This document shows, one piece after another, positions 52,257 to 55,690 of a DNA stretch of 55,690 nt. Where the stretch lies: assembly GCA_903888515.1 (NCBI GenBank), contig CAISTY010000148.1, forward strand, positions 1 to 55,690, given 5' to 3'. How positions within the stretch are numbered: position 1 is the first letter of the stretch; the number at the start of each line of letters is the position of its first letter. The translations under genes and the position numbers were made by a program. This stretch comes from Akkermansiaceae bacterium (GTDB lineage Bacteria > Verrucomicrobiota > Verrucomicrobiia > Verrucomicrobiales > Akkermansiaceae). The notes below the pieces were generated by a model. The model was not told where the DNA came from. It saw only the letters and a list, made by a program, of their open reading frames with translations, and searched no databases.

Positions 52257-53987
52257 ATGGAACCCCAAGTCCTTTCTGAAATCCTGAACCGCTTGCGTGA
52301 ACTGCCACGCGAGGCGGCTACGGTAGAGTTCAAGATGAACCTGCACGAGCCATCCGAGATCGGCCAATACCTCTCAGCCCTGGCCAATGCGGCAGCGCTC
52401 GCCGGTGATGAGCGGGCGTGGCTTGTGTGGGGAGTGGACAACGCGACCCATGCTGTCAAAGGCACCGTTTTCGATCCGTTCTCCAACAAGGCGGAAGGCA
52501 ACCAGCCGTTGATCATCTGGTTGCAGCACATGACGGTGCCGCGTGCGGATTTCACCTTTCACGAGTGCCCGCACCCGGATGGCAAAGTCATTTTGCTGGA
52601 GATCCATCCGGCAAGAACCGCGCCCATCGCGTTCAGGAACATCCGTTACATCCGCATCGACAGCCACAAGACCAAGCTCTCGGATCACCCGGACAAAGAG
52701 GCACGCCTCTGGGCGAAGCTCGGACAAAAGGACGATTGGTCCGGCGAAGTCCTGCCGGATGCCACGCTCGGTGATCTGGAACCTGAGGCCCTCGACGAGG
52801 CTCGCCGCCGCTTTACGGAATACCTGCTCAAGGGAGAGCCGGATCAGGAGCGGCATCTGCGGATTCGCGAGGATGCCGCGTCGTGGGACATCCCAACCTT
52901 GCTCAACAAGGCACGCATCACCCGGGGTGGGCGGATCACCCGCGCCGCCCTGCTGCTGCTAGGAAAAGACGAAGGCGCCCATTTCCTCAGCCCGGCCGAT
53001 GTGAAGATGAGCTGGATTCTCCGCAACGAGAGCGGCGTAACCCTGAGTTCCCAGCATTTCGGGCCGCCATTCCTGCTTTCCACAGACCGCATCTTCGGCC
53101 GCATCCGCAATCTCGTACTCGAGCGCATGCCCGACGGCACCCTGTTTCCCGAAGCCTTGCAACAATACGACGGCTGGGTCATCCGCGAAGCCCTTCACAA
53201 CGCCGTCGCCCATCAGGACTACAAACTCGGCGGCAAAATCAACCTCAGCGAGTATCCCGACCGCATTGTTCTTTCCAACCTCGGGCAATTCATTCCTCCC
53301 AGTGTCGAATGGATGCTTCAACACCAGTCGCCGCCGGAACACTACCGCAACCAATGGCTGATCGACGCCATGATCCGCTTGCGGATGATTGATCAGGTCG
53401 GCAGCGGTATCCGCCGGATGTTCGAAACCCAGCGGGAACGAAATTTCCCGATGCCGGATTATGAAATCCAGCGAGGCACTGGAGACCTGCCAAGGGTCGA
53501 AGTCCGCATCATCGGCCGGATTCTCGATTCCCGCTACACCCGCCTGCTCATGATCCGCGACGACCTCCCACTCACCGACATAGTGCTGCTCGACAAGGTG
53601 CAAAAGGAAGAGCGGATTTCCCAAGAGGACGCCGCTCGCCTTCGCAAATTCCACCTCGTGGAAGGCCGCTACCCCAACCTCTACGTCTCTGCCGGAATCG
53701 CCGCCACCACCGGAGGCCAGGCCCAACACATCCGCAAGCGTGGCTTCGACAACCAATACTACCGCAACCTGCTCGAAGAACTGATCCGTGTCCACGGCCC
53801 GCTCAGCCCGGACGTGATCATCGAGCTCTTCATGGACAAACTGCCCGATTCCCTCGACGAGCAGCAGAAGCGCTCGAAAATCCGCAACCTTACCTACGAA
53901 CTGGCCCACCGCACCAAGATCATCGAGAACGTCAGCGGTGCCCGAGGCTCCGCAGCCCGCTGGGCCATCCGGGCGCAGCCAAACTGA
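52257..53987 (+). CDS. AlbA_2 (Schlafen-like) / GHKL ATPase-type regulator
   Basis: The 576-residue protein carries an N-terminal AlbA_2 DNA/RNA-binding domain (REAATVEFKMNL, QYLSALANAAALAGDERAWL, VWGVDNATHAVKG). From about residue 290 it has a GHKL-like ATPase region with EALHNAVAHQDYKLGGKINL, RIVLSNLGQFIPPSVEW and a short motif MIDQVGSGIRRMF. A C-terminal winged-helix-like part follows. This is the COG2865 architecture, often called transcriptional regulator and frequently found in defence islands. It is G+C-rich like the chromosome, with 57 bases to the previous gene. Confidence 0.82.
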   Translation: MEPQVLSEILNRLRELPREAATVEFKMNLHEPSEIGQYLSALANAAALAGDERAWLVWGVDNATHAVKGTVFDPFSNKAEGNQPLIIWLQHMTVPRADFTFHECPHPDGKVILLEIHPARTAPIAFRNIRYIRIDSHKTKLSDHPDKEARLWAKLGQKDDWSGEVLPDATLGDLEPEALDEARRRFTEYLLKGEPDQERHLRIREDAASWDIPTLLNKARITRGGRITRAALLLLGKDEGAHFLSPADVKMSWILRNESGVTLSSQHFGPPFLLSTDRIFGRIRNLVLERMPDGTLFPEALQQYDGWVIREALHNAVAHQDYKLGGKINLSEYPDRIVLSNLGQFIPPSVEWMLQHQSPPEHYRNQWLIDAMIRLRMIDQVGSGIRRMFETQRERNFPMPDYEIQRGTGDLPRVEVRIIGRILDSRYTRLLMIRDDLPLTDIVLLDKVQKEERISQEDAARLRKFHLVEGRYPNLYVSAGIAATTGGQAQHIRKRGFDNQYYRNLLEELIRVHGPLSPDVIIELFMDKLPDSLDEQQKRSKIRNLTYELAHRTKIIENVSGARGSAARWAIRAQPN

Positions 53988-54055
53988 AATCGAGAGCCAA
54001 AAGGATTTTAGTTTGGGATCCGGCGCAAAATAATCCGAGAGTTTTCTAATTATCA

Positions 54056-54259
54056 ATGAGTTCCGCCAATCTACGACCTGAATGCTTTCAATTTTTTAGT
54101 TTGGGAAACGCTAGATTTGAGAAAGCGAAGAAGGATTCCGCCTTGCGGCGCGGAGGGTGGACATTCCTGTCCGCCGAGCCAAGGGATGGAGAAAGAAGAG
54201 CGGCTTCTGCCACCGGACTTTTGCTTTTCGTTGGCTCGTGGGCGAGACTCCCACGTTCC
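54056..54259 (+). repeat. dispersed dyad repeats replacing the clpB-paralogue N-terminus
   Basis: No Clp N-domain sequence is readable here although the frame stays open. Instead there is GGACA-TTCC-TGTCC (54159-54172), and CGAGCCAA at 54175-54182 facing TTGGCTCG at 54231-54238. A CGTGGG / CCCACG pair lies at about 54236-54255. These look like mobile palindromic elements rather than coding sequence. Confidence 0.6.
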
Positions 54260-54392
54260 TTGATAGGCGAACCGGGCGTGGGCAAGACCGGGATCGTCGA
54301 GGGTTTCGCGCAGTTACTGGCGGAGGGCAAATTACCGGATGCGTTGGGGAAGCCGGCGGTGATCGAGATTTCCCTGACATCGCTGGTGGGAA

Positions 54393-54500
54393 CTAAGGGG
54401 TCGGGGGCTAGGGGTCGGAGGCTAGCAAAGATGCGAAAGCAGAGAGCGAAGCGCCTCTTCTTCGACTCTCTCTGGCCCCTTGCCCCTGACCCCCAGCCCC
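54393..54500. repeat. G-rich palindromic element inserted in the clpB paralogue
   Basis: The left arm is made of 7-base units (AGGGGTC, GGGGGCT, AGGGGTC, GGAGGCT). The right arm, read on the other strand, has the same design (AGGGGCT, GGGGGTC, AGGGGCA, AGGGGCC). About 45 bases of purine-rich sequence lie between. The units resemble the TCGGAGG heptamers at 10890-11213. The element preserves the reading frame of its host gene. Confidence 0.65.
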
Positions 54501-54886
54501 TCAATCGGTGCGGCAGCATGGACGCGGCTAACATCCTCAAACCCGCGCTGGCCCGTGGCGCGATCCGGGTGATCGGCGCGACGACGATCCGGGAATACCG
54601 CCAGAGCATCGAGAAGGACGGTGCGCTGGAGCGGCGGTTCCAGGCGGTGAAGATCGAGGAACCGAGCGCCGATGAAGCGGTGGCCATCCTGCTAGCCCTG
54701 CGGCCGAGGTTGGAAGCGCATCACGGGGTGGTGCTAGACGAAGCGGCGCTGCGGGCGGCGGTGGAATGGTCGATTAGGTATCTGCCGGATTTCCGGTTGC
54801 CGGACAAGGCTCTGGATCTGGTGGACCAGGCGTGCGCGGCGGTTAGGTTTCAGACGCTGACGCCACAGGTTGAGAAGAAGAAGAGA

Positions 54887-54930
54887 GGGGGCGGGACGCC
54901 CCCTGCACGGTCTGGCGCGGGACGCGCCAG
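54887..54930. repeat. pair of REP-like GGA-loop hairpins in the clpB paralogue
   Basis: GGGGGCG-GGA-CGCCCCC (54887-54903, 7-bp stem) and CTGGCGCG-GGA-CGCGCCAG (54912-54930, 8-bp stem) lie 8 bases apart. Spacing and loop match the pair at 5469-5510. In the host frame they encode a Gly/Arg/Pro-rich linker between the two AAA domains. Confidence 0.88.
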
Positions 54931-55551
54931 CCACTTGGTGGTTGGAAGAGACGAGATTGCGCGGGCGGTGGCGGCGCGGTGTGGGATCCCGGTGGGCTCA
55001 CTCACCGCCGATGAGGGGGTGCGGTTGATGGCGCTGGAAGAGGATCTATCAAAGCGGGTGAAAGGACAGCCGGCAGCGATTTCCGCAGTGGCGGAAGCGG
55101 TGCGGCTGGCGCGGGCCGGATTGAAGAAACCCGGGCGACCAGTGGGCGTGTTTTTGTTAGTCGGCCCGAGCGGCACCGGCAAGACCGAGTTGGCCAAGGC
55201 GCTGGCGGAGTCGTTGTTTTACGATGAGCGCCGATTGCTCCGCTTCGACATGTCCGAGTTCATGGAAGAACACAGCGTGGCGAAGTTGATCGGTTCGCCA
55301 CCTGGATACGTCGGCCATGACGAGGGCGGACAGCTAACAGACTCAATCCGCACGCATCCCTACAGCGTGGTGTTGTTCGATGAGATTGAAAAAGCCCATC
55401 CACGGGTGCTGGATTTGTTTCTCCAGATTTTCGACGAAGGCACACTAACGGATGCACAGGGCCGCAAGTGCGATTTCCGTGAATCGGTGATTATTCTAAC
55501 AAGCAATCTCGGGACGGGGCAGGTGAAGCGGAAGATGGGATTTGGAATGGA

Positions 55552-55690
55552 ACTAGTGTGCCGGACGTTAAATAGCTATTCATAATTAATTCTTGCCGCT
55601 GGTCTTGGCGAGGGCGTCCTTAGCCCGTTGGATTTTTCTGAGGATTTCCTGCCCTTCGGCCTTCCAAACGTATCGCTTCGGGTCGAGATC
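55552..55690 (-). mobile_element. right part of an IS630-family element, cut by the window edge
   Basis: The edge ACTAGTGTGCCG contains the CTAG expected around a TA target. The clpB paralogue stops being recognisable exactly here. The transposase C-terminus lies just inside on the minus strand. The remainder of the element is outside the window. Confidence 0.6.
55586..55690 (-). CDS. transposase C-terminus (IS630-like), partial
   Basis: The complement encodes DLDPKRYVWKAEGQEILRKI followed by QRAKDALAKTSGKN and a stop at 55586. The P-x-x-Y/F-V-W-x-A-x-x-x-E-I-L-x-K-I pattern matches the last residues of IS630-family (DDE) transposases. Only 34 codons are present because the gene enters from beyond the right edge. 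Catalytic residues cannot be checked. Confidence 0.65.
   Translation of the reverse strand, partial: DLDPKRYVWKAEGQEILRKIQRAKDALAKTSGKN

Larger units (their letters stand above)
54260..55551 (+). pseudogene. degenerate ClpB/ClpC-type AAA+ paralogue
   Basis: Homology begins abruptly at [15 protein letters not shown] (Walker A1). It runs to SLTSLVGTK and then breaks. About 40 codons that should carry Walker B1 (the D-E of LFIDELHT) are replaced by a G-rich repeat element. Clp sequence resumes at CGSMDAANILKPALARGAIR and continues through the arginine-finger region. The coiled-coil M-domain is missing and two REP-like hairpins sit in its place. AAA2 follows with Walker A GPSGTGKT and [20 protein letters not shown]. 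The gene stops at TSNLGTGQVKRKMGFGM, where the IS630 edge cuts it. Although open, it lacks the N-domain, Walker B1 and the C-terminus. Confidence 0.82.

Overview
The window looks like a chromosome segment of a Verrucomicrobiota bacterium, probably Verrucomicrobiae (inference). The G+C content is high. There is a paired set of DUF1080, Gfo/Idh/MocA (Tat-type), DUF6807-ThuA and uroporphyrinogen-decarboxylase-like genes that is typical of Verrucomicrobiota and Planctomycetota. GGA-loop REP-like hairpins, a Y1/RAYT transposase and an IS630 remnant are also present. No rRNA is seen. Two tRNA genes are present, tRNA-Lys(CUU) and tRNA-Arg(UCU).

Layout. 1-8348 is an accessory, decayed region. It holds a REP-like cluster, an outer-membrane barrel gene, fragments of phoH and of a sugar epimerase, a histidine kinase with a shortened MASE1 sensor plus its response regulator, small phage/plasmid-type genes, and a broken integrase 11 bp from the 3' end of tRNA-Lys. 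This is the signature of an old tRNA-integrated island. 8996-34043 is mostly ordinary chromosome: M42 peptidase, L,D-transpeptidase, cutA, an NtrB/NtrC pair, a GT-C glycosyltransferase, xseB-dxs, a sugar porter, trmD, clpB, a three-gene overlapping vapBC-nucleotidyltransferase operon, a 2-hydroxyacid dehydrogenase, RAYT, dus, DUF1080 and coaD. A 433-bp heptanucleotide array lies between the L,D-transpeptidase and cutA. 34047-38234 encodes a probable periplasmic/cytosolic sugar-derivative catabolism set. 38328-43583 is a minus-strand group: ABC-2 transporter, two coiled-coil exported/anchored proteins and a two-TM potassium channel.

43636-55690 is a second genomic island. It begins with a possible IS630 end and a truncated copy of a kinase / small ORF / KilA-N module. 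A complete copy of the module follows (sigma factor, FHA-Ser/Thr kinase, antitoxin-like small protein, KilA-N protein), then a third kinase-tail scrap. Next comes an AT-rich two-gene unit, a stand-alone OLD/GajA-type TOPRIM protein plus a UvrD-like helicase with a long unrecognised N-terminus. After that come a DUF5677-like protein and an AlbA_2/GHKL protein. The island ends in a clpB paralogue riddled with repeats and cut by an IS630-family element that runs off the window.

The strongest candidate for an undescribed system is the TOPRIM + UvrD pair (47616-51373). It resembles Gabija split down to the nuclease domain without the GajA ATPase. It sits beside the kinase/KilA-N cassette, whose two copies each carry a perfect 24-bp palindrome that differs by a compensated base pair. 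All functional statements about these systems are inference from domain content. Nothing here was searched against a database.
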